Below are positions 7,632 to 14,983 of a stretch of 64,000 nt of DNA, one piece after another. Position 1 is the first letter of the stretch. Every line of letters begins with the position of its first letter. The notes beneath the pieces were generated by a model. It was not told the origin of the DNA. It saw only the letters and a list, made by a program, of their open reading frames with translations, and searched no databases. Made by a program: the position numbers and the translations under genes. The stretch lies in the NCBI GenBank assembly GCA_040401995.1, contig JBBANM010000003.1, positions 62,001-126,000 of the forward strand, in the 5' to 3' direction. The stretch comes from Haliscomenobacter sp040401995 (lineage in GTDB: Bacteria; Bacteroidota; Bacteroidia; Chitinophagales; Saprospiraceae).

Positions 7632-8667
7632 CGAGCGTTTGAATCGTCCCATCGGCATTGTATTTCAACTCTGTAACTTTGACGTTGCGCAGGTGCGTTT
7701 GGCCAGAGATCTGTACATCATGGTAAAACAGATACCATTTGCCTTGAACCTCTACGATCGAGTGGTGGTTGGTCCAGCCCAGTACTGGTTTGAGCAATAC
7801 GCCCTGGTATGTAAAGGGGCCATAAGGATTATCACCAATAGCGTAGCACAGATTGTGGGTATCACCGGTGGAATAAGAGAAGTAGTACTTGCCTTGGTAT
7901 TTCTGAATCCAGGCCGCCTCAAAGAAACGCTTGTCGTTGTTGCTTTCCAGAAACAACTTACCGTCTTTGTCCAGGAGTTTCACCTCTTTCACTTCTTCGG
8001 AAAACCCCTTCATGTCAGGGTTCAATTTAGCGATGCGGGGCAAAATAGCGGGTTCGTTGGCTTTGCGCAATGCCCCTTTGGCATCGTACTGGTTGTTGTT
8101 CCAGCGTTGCAATTGTCCGCCCCAAATACCGCCAAAGTACATGTAATAACTGCCATCATCATCTTTGAATACGGTGGGATCGATGCTATAAGCGCCTTTG
8201 ATGGGTTCTGGCTCGGCTTTAAAAGGACCTTCAGGCTTTTTGCTGGTGGCCACCCCAATGCGAAACACATCTTGTTTGTCTTTCACTGGAAAATAGAGGA
8301 AATAAGTGCCGTCTTTGAAAGCCGCATCGGGCGCCCACATTTGGCGTCCGGCCCAAGGAACGTCTTTCAGGTCAAGCGCCACCCCATGATCGGTCACTTT
8401 ACCGCCGATCTTTTTCATGGATAAGATGTGGTAATCGCGCATCACAAAATGCCCGCCATCATCGTCTTCTTTAACCTTCTCGTCGATATCGTGCGAAGGG
8501 TAAATATAGATCTTCCCTTTGAACACATGTGCCGATGGATCGGCCGTAAAAATGTGGGACACCAAAGGCTGGGAAATGGGATTTTTGCCACCACCGGTTT
8601 GTCCATAGCTGTTCCAGGCCAGGCATAAGATCGCCAGGAGGGTTGTTATTCTTTGTTTGTTGGTCAT
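7618..8667 (-). CDS. Secreted glycoside hydrolase family 43 (arabinosidase/xylosidase)
   Basis: 349 residues with a signal peptide (TTLLAILCLAWNSYGQ). The five-blade propeller of GH43 is recognised from TADPSAHVFKGKIYIY (general base Asp near 42), WAPDAAF near 103-109, SIDPTVF (pKa-modulating Asp near 164) and FFEAAWIQK (general acid Glu near 248). Members cut alpha-L-arabinofuranosyl or beta-xylosyl bonds in arabinoxylan by inversion. Its stop overlaps the start of the acetylesterase gene, so both are one operon: one removes acetyl groups while the other cuts side chains or xylo-oligomers. Exact substrate cannot be read from sequence. Confidence 0.88.
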   Translation of the reverse strand: MTNKQRITTLLAILCLAWNSYGQTGGGKNPISQPLVSHIFTADPSAHVFKGKIYIYPSHDIDEKVKEDDDGGHFVMRDYHILSMKKIGGKVTDHGVALDLKDVPWAGRQMWAPDAAFKDGTYFLYFPVKDKQDVFRIGVATSKKPEGPFKAEPEPIKGAYSIDPTVFKDDDGSYYMYFGGIWGGQLQRWNNNQYDAKGALRKANEPAILPRIAKLNPDMKGFSEEVKEVKLLDKDGKLFLESNNDKRFFEAAWIQKYQGKYYFSYSTGDTHNLCYAIGDNPYGPFTYQGVLLKPVLGWTNHHSIVEVQGKWYLFYHDVQISGQTHLRNVKVTELKYNADGTIQTLDAYK

Positions 8668-8883
8668 TGTAAGCTAAGATTTAAGAAAAAAATACAGCCT
8701 GAAATTAACTTCTTTTTGGTTTTTTTGGCAAATAAAATGTGGTGGGAATGTTTTTAATTTAAAATATTGTTTCGGCTTAAACAATTACATTTTTTGCACC
8801 TATGGAACGCTTGAACAATGATTATTGGTAACAAACAAATTATGGCCAATATTTGTCTTAACACACTCCTCCAACACCTCAAT

Positions 8884-10602
8884 TCACGCAAACAACTTCC
8901 GATCATGGATTTTCCTGGGATCAGTGTAATAGCCATCCCACCAAGGTTTATCGGTTGGTAAAGTTGGTGGTCGCTTCAAAAAGAGCTTGCCCTGACTTGT
9001 GGTAGCGTTTTGTACCAATAAGCGAAATTGGTAATGATCAAACAGACGCACTGCCTCAATCATATAGGCAATCGCCACGGCCTTATCTTTGATGAGTAAA
9101 TGGTTTTCACCATTCAGCGTATCCGCAGTGACCGAAAAATTGTACGAACCTAAATAGACCCGCGCAGTAGGCAAATTAAAATCAATCACTACAAATTTGT
9201 GGTGCATACGCACACCATATTTGTCGTTTCCGCTTGGTTCTGACAAAAATGGTTCTGGTAAGTTTTTGGTCAGTGTAGTTGGATAAACCGGCGCCACATT
9301 GCCATTGGGCGTTTGAATGTCCAAGCCACCAACCTGTCGATCAGAGATGCCAAATATAAACACCTGGTCTTTCACCGTTACGGTTTTGATGGCATCTTGA
9401 ATCACGCCCGGCGTTTCGTACAAAAAAGCTAGGGAATACAACAAGCTCGATTGTGCCGTTTGAATGTCCTGCGCATCGGAGGCCAATAAAGCATTGCTGG
9501 GGCTATGCGGCGAAAAAGCAACCTTGCCGTCTATACCTGGTAACCCAAGTGGATTCCAGGTAGCTGAAGGGGTCATACCAAAAACCAACGGATCATCTGA
9601 TGCCCAATATGCTTCGAAGGCTTGTTTGAAAATTTGTACCGCGGGGTCTCCCTGTAAAAGCATGGCGTTATTGGCTTGCACGTAAAAAGCCCGCCACGAA
9701 AAATTTGTGGAGCCGCATACGACCATTTTTGTCGTTGGACTATCCACCACGATGAATTTATTGTGTTGCAATTGCCCCATGTGCTGGCATTTCACATTTG
9801 CCGCGCCAGCACTCTGCTGCAATTCGGTGGCAGCTTGGGTTTCTGCCGAGGTTGGATCGCCGTGAGTACCTGAGTTGTCGATAATGATCCTTGTCCGTCC
9901 TCCTAATTGCTGTAGGCGTGATACAATTTCTGGTAAATTCAAATCATAAGCCACTACGTAAACTTGTGCTAATGGATCAGCGATAGCCGCATCAAGCGTA
10001 GACAAAATAACTTTCCGCGCTTCAAAACCCATCCAATTCAATGCTTCGGCGGCTTTAGGGTGGTTAGGGGTAAAATTCAAACCATCCTTGGCGCTAGCGG
10101 GCAATAACTCACTGATTGGCCCAAATTTTATATAGCGGTCTACAAAAGCTTGGGATGAGACAAAACCTCGCGTAAACGCCACGTTCAGTTCCTTTGGGTA
10201 AGTTTCATTTTCCAAGGAAATATCAACCATTTGCGGTACGCCATAGCTGATTACCCCCGCAGCGTCCATAAAAACCGGCATCACGCGATAGGTAAACTTC
10301 CCTGATGAACTGGTGTCATACGGAAAATGTACCCACCGGAATTTTTGAATGGGCGAGCGCAAGGTGGAATAGACATTGGGATCAGTTAGATCAGCACCTT
10401 CAAAGGTTAAGCGATTTTGCAAAGCAAAAAACTGTGATCCGCCAGGTTCTTTGTATTCAATGGAAAAACCTACAAAATTAGAAGTAGGCCGACTGCCTTT
10501 TTTCCAATTCATTGCCAATAGTGCCATCCCTTCTCCGCGGTATACTTTTAGGGTAAATAGTGCTTGGGGGTTTCGAGCCTTAGCCTCTAGCGTCGATTGC
10601 AT
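8884..10602 (-). CDS. Phospholipase D-like protein with two HKD motifs
   Basis: 572 residues. Two HxKxxxxD motifs, HNKFIVVD (about 281-288) and HHKFVVID (about 466-473), each followed by GSTNFS or GSYNFS, make the two halves of a PLD active site. The first about 130 residues form a beta-rich, fibronectin-like domain (TLKVYRGEGMALLAMNWKKG). There is no signal peptide, so the protein is probably cytoplasmic or leaves by another route. PLD enzymes of this type can be phosphodiesterases on lipids or nucleases; the sequence does not decide. The gene stands alone with 216 bases before GH43 and 403 bases before YceI. Confidence 0.8.
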   Translation of the reverse strand: MQSTLEAKARNPQALFTLKVYRGEGMALLAMNWKKGSRPTSNFVGFSIEYKEPGGSQFFALQNRLTFEGADLTDPNVYSTLRSPIQKFRWVHFPYDTSSSGKFTYRVMPVFMDAAGVISYGVPQMVDISLENETYPKELNVAFTRGFVSSQAFVDRYIKFGPISELLPASAKDGLNFTPNHPKAAEALNWMGFEARKVILSTLDAAIADPLAQVYVVAYDLNLPEIVSRLQQLGGRTRIIIDNSGTHGDPTSAETQAATELQQSAGAANVKCQHMGQLQHNKFIVVDSPTTKMVVCGSTNFSWRAFYVQANNAMLLQGDPAVQIFKQAFEAYWASDDPLVFGMTPSATWNPLGLPGIDGKVAFSPHSPSNALLASDAQDIQTAQSSLLYSLAFLYETPGVIQDAIKTVTVKDQVFIFGISDRQVGGLDIQTPNGNVAPVYPTTLTKNLPEPFLSEPSGNDKYGVRMHHKFVVIDFNLPTARVYLGSYNFSVTADTLNGENHLLIKDKAVAIAYMIEAVRLFDHYQFRLLVQNATTSQGKLFLKRPPTLPTDKPWWDGYYTDPRKIHDRKLFA

Positions 10603-11005
10603 GCAAAATGGTTTTTGATGGATACAATTTCTTTATCCGTTTTTGAAAAAATGGAAACAAAATCTGGCTATAAAATCTGGAAGGCAAAATGGAAAGTAGT
10701 ACCCAGCATTTCAAGTTGAACTTTTTTTGGGTACCATGCAAGCAGTTGACAAATTATTCGATTTGGTGCTAAAAAACACAGAAAAGTATCCATTTTTGAA
10801 CAAAATACAAGCTCAAACCTCCTTTTCATTGATTAAATTTGTCGAGATTAGACCAGTAAATGTCAAAAAAAGGTCATTTCCGGATTAGTACATTCATTTT
10901 CAATCCATTCCACCTGAAAAAGTAACAAAATGCGTTATTTAGCTAAGCGTGTGCTTGCGTAAATTTCACTCCTTTTTGATTACTTAATTTCAAAATCAAA
11001 TAACA
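10603..11005. other. 403-base divergent intergenic region
   Basis: AT-rich spacer between the divergent PLD and YceI genes. It must hold both promoters, but no clean TTG-N19-TAnnTTTG match was found. One 50-codon open frame lies inside (10736-10888, listed separately). No palindromic repeat is present. Confidence 0.5.
10736..10888 (+). CDS. Possible small protein, 50 residues
   Basis: ATG at 10736 to TAG at 10888. The first half is amphipathic (AVDKLFDLVLKNTEKYPF), the second half basic. No family is recognised, and no promoter or ribosome site supports it. Listed because it fills a gene-free gap and has a protein-like composition; it could well be chance. Confidence 0.2.
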   Translation: MQAVDKLFDLVLKNTEKYPFLNKIQAQTSFSLIKFVEIRPVNVKKRSFPD

Positions 11006-11581
11006 ATGAGATCATTTAGCTTCATTTTTGCTTTTTTGCTAACTGCAACTTGTGCATTTAGTCAGGGTGTTTGGACGCTTGACAAAGGTCACTCCAAAGT
11101 TGGGTTTACTGTTTCCCACCACATGATTTCTGAGGTGGATGGCGTATTCAAAACTTACGATGCTAAGTTTACCGCCAGCAAAGAAGATTTTTCTGATGCT
11201 GTTTTTGAAATGAGCGCTGACATCACCAGCTTAAACACCGAAAACGAAGCAAGAGACAAGCACCTAAAAAGTGCCGACATTTTTGATGCGGAAAAATTCC
11301 CAACCCTCACTTTTAAAAGCACTTCTTTTGCCAAGGTAATGGGCAACAAGTGGAAAGTCACCGGTGATTTGACCATGAAGGGGGTTACGCAATCGGTTTC
11401 ATTGGATCTTTGGTTAGGTGGCCCGGAGAAAAACGACCGTGCTAAACGTTTTGAGGTGGGTATCAAAGCGCTAGGAAAATTGAGTCGCAATGCTTTTGGC
11501 GTGGGCAAAAATTTGCCAACCATGATGGTCGGCGACGATGTTGAATTGCGGGTATTGGGCGAATTCAACAAGCCATATTAA
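11006..11581 (+). CDS. YceI-family lipid-binding protein, periplasmic
   Basis: 191 residues with a signal peptide ending CAFSQ. The mature chain starts GVWTLDKGHSKVGFTVSHHM, then has LNTENEARDKHLKSADIFD and a C-terminal GDDVELRVLGEF: these are the standard blocks of the YceI lipocalin-like barrel, which binds polyisoprenoid chains in its core. Its role in the cell is poorly known even in model bacteria. It stands alone, with a strong shared terminator between it and the convergent helicase gene. Confidence 0.92.
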   Translation: MRSFSFIFAFLLTATCAFSQGVWTLDKGHSKVGFTVSHHMISEVDGVFKTYDAKFTASKEDFSDAVFEMSADITSLNTENEARDKHLKSADIFDAEKFPTLTFKSTSFAKVMGNKWKVTGDLTMKGVTQSVSLDLWLGGPEKNDRAKRFEVGIKALGKLSRNAFGVGKNLPTMMVGDDVELRVLGEFNKPY

Positions 11582-11584
11582 ATT

Positions 11585-11619
11585 AGAGCTTGTTCGGGAT
11601 TCTGATTCGAGCTACAAAC
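11585..11619 (+). repeat. Solo end of the AGAGCTTGTTC palindromic repeat
   Basis: AGAGCTTGTTCGGGATTCTG followed by ATTCGAGCTACAAA matches, over about 35 bases with few changes, the right end (read on the minus strand) of the element at 19108-19290. It begins three bases after the YceI stop codon and runs straight into the terminator hairpin; no second end is seen. Confidence 0.55.
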
Positions 11620-11650
11620 GAGTTGTGCCTTATACAAGCACAACTCGTTT
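11616..11650. terminator. Bidirectional terminator between YceI and helicase genes
   Basis: AAACGAGTTGTGC and GCACAACTCGTTT form a perfect 13-bp stem with a nine-base loop, with T-rich sequence on both sides. It sits between two convergent genes. Confidence 0.75.
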
Positions 11651-11667
11651 GCTATTTCTCCCCTACT

Positions 11668-12990
11668 CTACCGCACGATTTCAATCTTGTATTTTTTGCC
11701 TTTCATTTTTTCGGGCTGAACTTTTTTCAACAGCGCTTGCACGATGTTCTTTTTTACCGCTACAAACGACATGTGATCCAGCAATTCGATCTTACCAATG
11801 TCGTCTTTTTGCAGTTCGCCTTTTTTGGCCAAAAATCCGACTACATCGGTTTTGCTGAGTTTGTCTTTTTTACCACCACTGATGTAGAGGGTAACCCAAG
11901 GCGAAGGCAGCGGCAAAGGCAAGGAATCCCCAAAAGTCATTTCTTCCGGCAAAACGGTCAAAAACTCCGGTACCGGTCCATTGGGTTGAACGATCACGTA
12001 AGCGGCGCCTTGCGCGTGCATACGCGCGGTGCGCCCGTTGCGATGCAGGAAATCAGCGGCTTTACTGGGCAATTCCAAATGAATCACGTGTCGTACTTCG
12101 GGGATGTCCAAACCACGCGCGGCCAGGTCGGAAGCTACCAAATAGGCAATGCTGCCATTGCGAAACTGCACCAGTGTTTTTTCCCGATCCAATTGTTCCA
12201 TACCCCCATGAAAATAAGTGGCAGCGATGCCTCGCTGGGCCAATTCCGCAACCGCATTTTCAGTAGCATCGCGTTGATTGCAAAAAATGAGGGTTTGCTC
12301 GTTTCCGATATGGCAAAGCAAATTAAAAAGCGCGTCCATTTTATCTGCGCCGTCAGCCATGACGGTTCGCAGGGTAAGGCCGTCGGTTGCCAAATCCTCC
12401 TCTTGGGTGAAATCCAAAACTTTGGGGTCTTCCACACCCGTAAACTTTGGGATATGTTGTTTTTTGCTGGCTGAAACCAAAATGCGTCTTTCCAGCTGCG
12501 GTATTCCCTTGATGATCTGCTCCATTTGTTCTTGAAAACCCATGGACAGCGCCTTATCAAATTCATCCAGCACCAGTACCTTCAGATCATTCACCAAAAA
12601 TGATTCGCGTTGCAAATGCTCAATTATCCGGCCTGGTGTTCCGATCAGCAAAGCTGGCGGCTGACTGAGGTTGCGGATTTCAATGGCCATCGAGTGCCCA
12701 CCGTAACAAGTATTGACTTTGTAGCCGGTGGCCATTTTTTGCCATACTTTTTCAATTTGCAAGGCCAATTCGCGGGTAGGTGAAAGCACAAGACATTGCA
12801 CTCCGGTACGATCAGCTTCCAATAAGCTTAAAATTGGCAACAAAAAAGCCAGGGTTTTACCCGATCCGGTTGGCGCGAGCAATACCACATTGGGTTCGGC
12901 AGGGATGGTTTCCAAGGCTGCTTCCTGCATGGCGTTGAGCGCGTAAATGTCTAAATGGGCAAATATTTCCGATAAGGTGGGTGTATTCAT
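11668..12990 (-). CDS. dbpA: DEAD-box ATP-dependent RNA helicase, DbpA-like
   Basis: 440 residues. Walker A APTGSGKT (39-46), Walker B in the form DEFD near 143 instead of DEAD, motif III as SAS (VSASKK) instead of SAT, and HRNGRTAR near 315. Residues about 365-440 are a DbpA-type RNA-binding domain (WVTLYISGGKKDKLSKTDVV). DbpA unwinds the hairpin 92 region of 23S rRNA during assembly of the large ribosomal subunit; the C-terminal domain gives that specificity. Protein is somewhat short compared with E. coli DbpA (457), mostly at the N-terminus. The DEFD and SAS changes are conservative. Confidence 0.85.
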   Translation of the reverse strand: MNTPTLSEIFAHLDIYALNAMQEAALETIPAEPNVVLLAPTGSGKTLAFLLPILSLLEADRTGVQCLVLSPTRELALQIEKVWQKMATGYKVNTCYGGHSMAIEIRNLSQPPALLIGTPGRIIEHLQRESFLVNDLKVLVLDEFDKALSMGFQEQMEQIIKGIPQLERRILVSASKKQHIPKFTGVEDPKVLDFTQEEDLATDGLTLRTVMADGADKMDALFNLLCHIGNEQTLIFCNQRDATENAVAELAQRGIAATYFHGGMEQLDREKTLVQFRNGSIAYLVASDLAARGLDIPEVRHVIHLELPSKAADFLHRNGRTARMHAQGAAYVIVQPNGPVPEFLTVLPEEMTFGDSLPLPLPSPWVTLYISGGKKDKLSKTDVVGFLAKKGELQKDDIGKIELLDHMSFVAVKKNIVQALLKKVQPEKMKGKKYKIEIVR

Positions 12991-13066
12991 GGGGCAAAGA
13001 TAGGGAAAATCGAATGCTTGGATGGCATTGAAAAAGCAAAGGCTTGATCAAAATATCTATTCCTTC

Positions 13067-13618
13067 TTACGCAAACAACTGTTTCACTTCTATATTAAAG
13101 TCAGGCAACACGGGCGCAGCCGAACAAACATCATTTTCCATGGCGATGTGAACAGTCTTTGCTCCCGAATACACATAGACGATCTGTGCTTCAAGATAAA
13201 TGTGCCAAATGAGCTGAACGCCGGCTCTAAAATATTCAAGCCTTTTAAATTCAACCTTTTCGGCATCATCGTTTGGCGAAATTACTTCAATAACAAAAGC
13301 TGGGATAGGCTCAGCAGCATCTCCGCTGTTGTCAATTTGAGCGCCACTAAAAAAGGCTAAATCTGGCCGACGAAGCTGTATTCCGGTGAGCAATACATCT
13401 TGTTCGGCAATCAATGCGCCTCCTTCTTGAAAGGCAGTTGTGGCATAAAACTTTTGGATCAATAACCGGATGAGTCTTAAATGCTTCTTATTCATTTTTT
13501 CAAATTGAATAAGAGTTCTGTCATTCCACTCGTACTTGTAACCGTCTACTGGCGCTTCCCAAGTAAGGAATTCTTCTAATGTTGTCGGAATATTTATGCG
13601 CTGAAAGCTATCCCGCAT
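13067..13618 (-). CDS. Uma2 family (DUF820) PD-(D/E)XK endonuclease-like protein
   Basis: 183 residues from ATG at 13618 (MRDSFQRINIPTTLEEFLTW, a usual Uma2 start); the frame extends to a TTG at 13666, adding 16 residues that look unrelated. The nuclease core is visible: RRPDLAFF, then FVIEVISPNDDAEKVEFK with the E-x-x-SP-x-D...K pattern, and a following YFRAGVQLIWHI helix-strand. Uma2 proteins are abundant in cyanobacteria and Saprospiria, but their function is unknown. It follows the AlkD-like gene in the same direction by 60 bases. Confidence 0.82.
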   Translation of the reverse strand: MRDSFQRINIPTTLEEFLTWEAPVDGYKYEWNDRTLIQFEKMNKKHLRLIRLLIQKFYATTAFQEGGALIAEQDVLLTGIQLRRPDLAFFSGAQIDNSGDAAEPIPAFVIEVISPNDDAEKVEFKRLEYFRAGVQLIWHIYLEAQIVYVYSGAKTVHIAMENDVCSAAPVLPDFNIEVKQLFA

Positions 13619-13678
13619 AGTTTTTAATTGTTTTACCAAAAATAACCATTTTGGCTTACAATTCAATGCTCCTACGCT

Positions 13679-14395
13679 TTAACACCGCGCCATTTTCTTC
13701 TTTTTCCCAATCCGTCCCATGCTTTCAATTTTAGCGATGTACTCCACCGCATCAGGAGTTTTGCAGGATGTACCGGCAATGATTACTTCAATTTTCCCCA
13801 GTGATTCGGCCACCGCAATACAAGCAGCCCTCAATTCCGGTATTTGCGATCCCAAAGAGATGATAAACATGTTCATGGCGCGTTTTACAAAATTGGGAGC
13901 AGTGTGCAGTTCTCGTTTTACCCGTTCCAAAAGCCCCAAGTAAAGCGCTTGATCCAACTCCGAATTCGGGCGCAAAGTCAACCAATTCGAGAGCGTGCTC
14001 CAACCGGCACTTTGGATGTTTTCTTCAGAAGCTTCAATCCATTCCAAACCCAATTCCTGACCATAGGGTGTTTCGGCAGCGATCCAAGGCACAGCGTATT
14101 CCCACAACATATACCAGTAAGCTTCCCGCGCCCATTGCCGTAGCTCATCCTTGCTCATCTTCTTTTCATCGGCAATCAACATACCTAGGTACATGGCATC
14201 CGAATTACCAGTGGCATATAAGCCCAAACTTAATGGATGGTCTTTTTTGATTTTGATCGTTTTGAGGATCTTTTTCATGTCGCCAACTTTTACCCCAAAA
14301 AAAGGTTCGCGGGCACCGTGGGTCATCAATGTTTTTTTAGTGCTGGAGCTGGCATGATCGGCAAGGATTTCCATGATGTCGTCAACGGTGGCCAT
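13679..14395 (-). CDS. AlkD-like DNA alkylation repair glycosylase
   Basis: 238 residues from ATG at 14395 (a TTG three bases earlier is in frame). The HEAT-like helical repeat chain of the AlkD/AlkC superfamily is recognised from GAREPFFGVKVGDMKKILK, AREAYWYMLWEYAVPWIA and GWSTLSNWLTLRP. AlkD excises bulky or cationic alkylated purines without flipping the base. Ends MGRIGKKKKMARC, a basic tail. The protein precedes a Uma2 gene, with which it probably shares a transcript. A perfect 22-bp hairpin lies 24 bases upstream of the start (see separate entry). Confidence 0.82.
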   Translation of the reverse strand: MATVDDIMEILADHASSSTKKTLMTHGAREPFFGVKVGDMKKILKTIKIKKDHPLSLGLYATGNSDAMYLGMLIADEKKMSKDELRQWAREAYWYMLWEYAVPWIAAETPYGQELGLEWIEASEENIQSAGWSTLSNWLTLRPNSELDQALYLGLLERVKRELHTAPNFVKRAMNMFIISLGSQIPELRAACIAVAESLGKIEVIIAGTSCKTPDAVEYIAKIESMGRIGKKKKMARC

Positions 14396-14418
14396 CAATT
14401 AGGTGTTTTTTAGGTGAA

Positions 14419-14477
14419 TGAATAAGTGATCAGACGGTATAGATTCTATCAATTCATACCGTCTGATCACTTATTCA
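14419..14477. repeat. Perfect 22-bp inverted repeat with 15-base loop
   Basis: TGAATAAGTGATCAGACGGT (plus AT) at 14419-14440 pairs without a mismatch with 14456-14477. Loop is AGATTCTATCAATTC. It lies 24 bases before the AlkD-like start, on the 5' side, and has no T-run. So it is a leader hairpin, an operator, or the remains of a mobile element, more than a terminator. Confidence 0.75.
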
Positions 14478-14983
14478 AAAATAAACCTTTTTTTGTTTTA
14501 AAGCAATTTTTTAAAACAAATATTTTGATTTAAATCCTTTTTCTACCTGCCAAAAAAAACAATAAAAAAAGCGCCAAGGAGCAAATACATCCTGACGCTT
14601 CGAGTTCAATTCCACTTAGCAATTGGGGTTTCCAAACGAAACTATTTGGGAGATGAAGTGGTAAAATTGTTAATTAGCGTTGATTCTTTATCTTGATATC
14701 ATACTTGGAACTTACATGAAAATGAACCGCCTGAGGGAGGCGGTTCCAGATAAGAACGCTGTAAATAAAACAAAATCTTAACCTCATTTCATCAAAAAAC
14801 AACCTGAAATGGGAAAGTTGGTATAACTTTATGTTACTAGTATAAATGCCTTGCTTTCACGCCAAAGGTAGGTGCTGCTTTGTAAAATGATCGATAAAAA
14901 TAGGTAGACGAGTGTACAAAAAGATAGAAAATTGTACAAAAAGTGAGATCGAGATAGGTAAAACTGCTGTTTTTTGAACAACC
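14478..14983. other. 506-base gap between the AlkD-like and hybrid regulator genes
   Basis: No credible gene. It holds a perfect 9-bp hairpin GAACCGCCT-GAGGG-AGGCGGTTC at 14724-14746 without a T-run, and a pair of direct repeats near the regulator's 3' end (14913-14943, listed separately). The rest is AT-rich with A-runs. Confidence 0.55.
14913..14943. promoter_or_regulatory. Direct repeat TGTACAAAAAG, 20-bp period (possible operator)
   Basis: TGTACAAAAAG occurs at 14913-14923 and 14933-14943, start to start 20 bases, i.e. about two helix turns. AraC-type regulators often bind such spaced direct repeats. It lies 40 bases from the stop codon of an AraC-domain hybrid regulator and about 520 bases upstream of the AlkD-like gene. 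Function is inference. Confidence 0.3.

Noticed and set aside
7546..8424. 292-codon open frame on the plus strand
   Set aside because: It lies fully antisense to the GH43 and acetylesterase genes, whose catalytic motifs are intact; the antisense product has no motif.
11590..12474. 294-codon open frame on the plus strand
   Set aside because: Antisense to the DbpA-like helicase gene, and its start lies in the terminator hairpin; shadow of the real gene.
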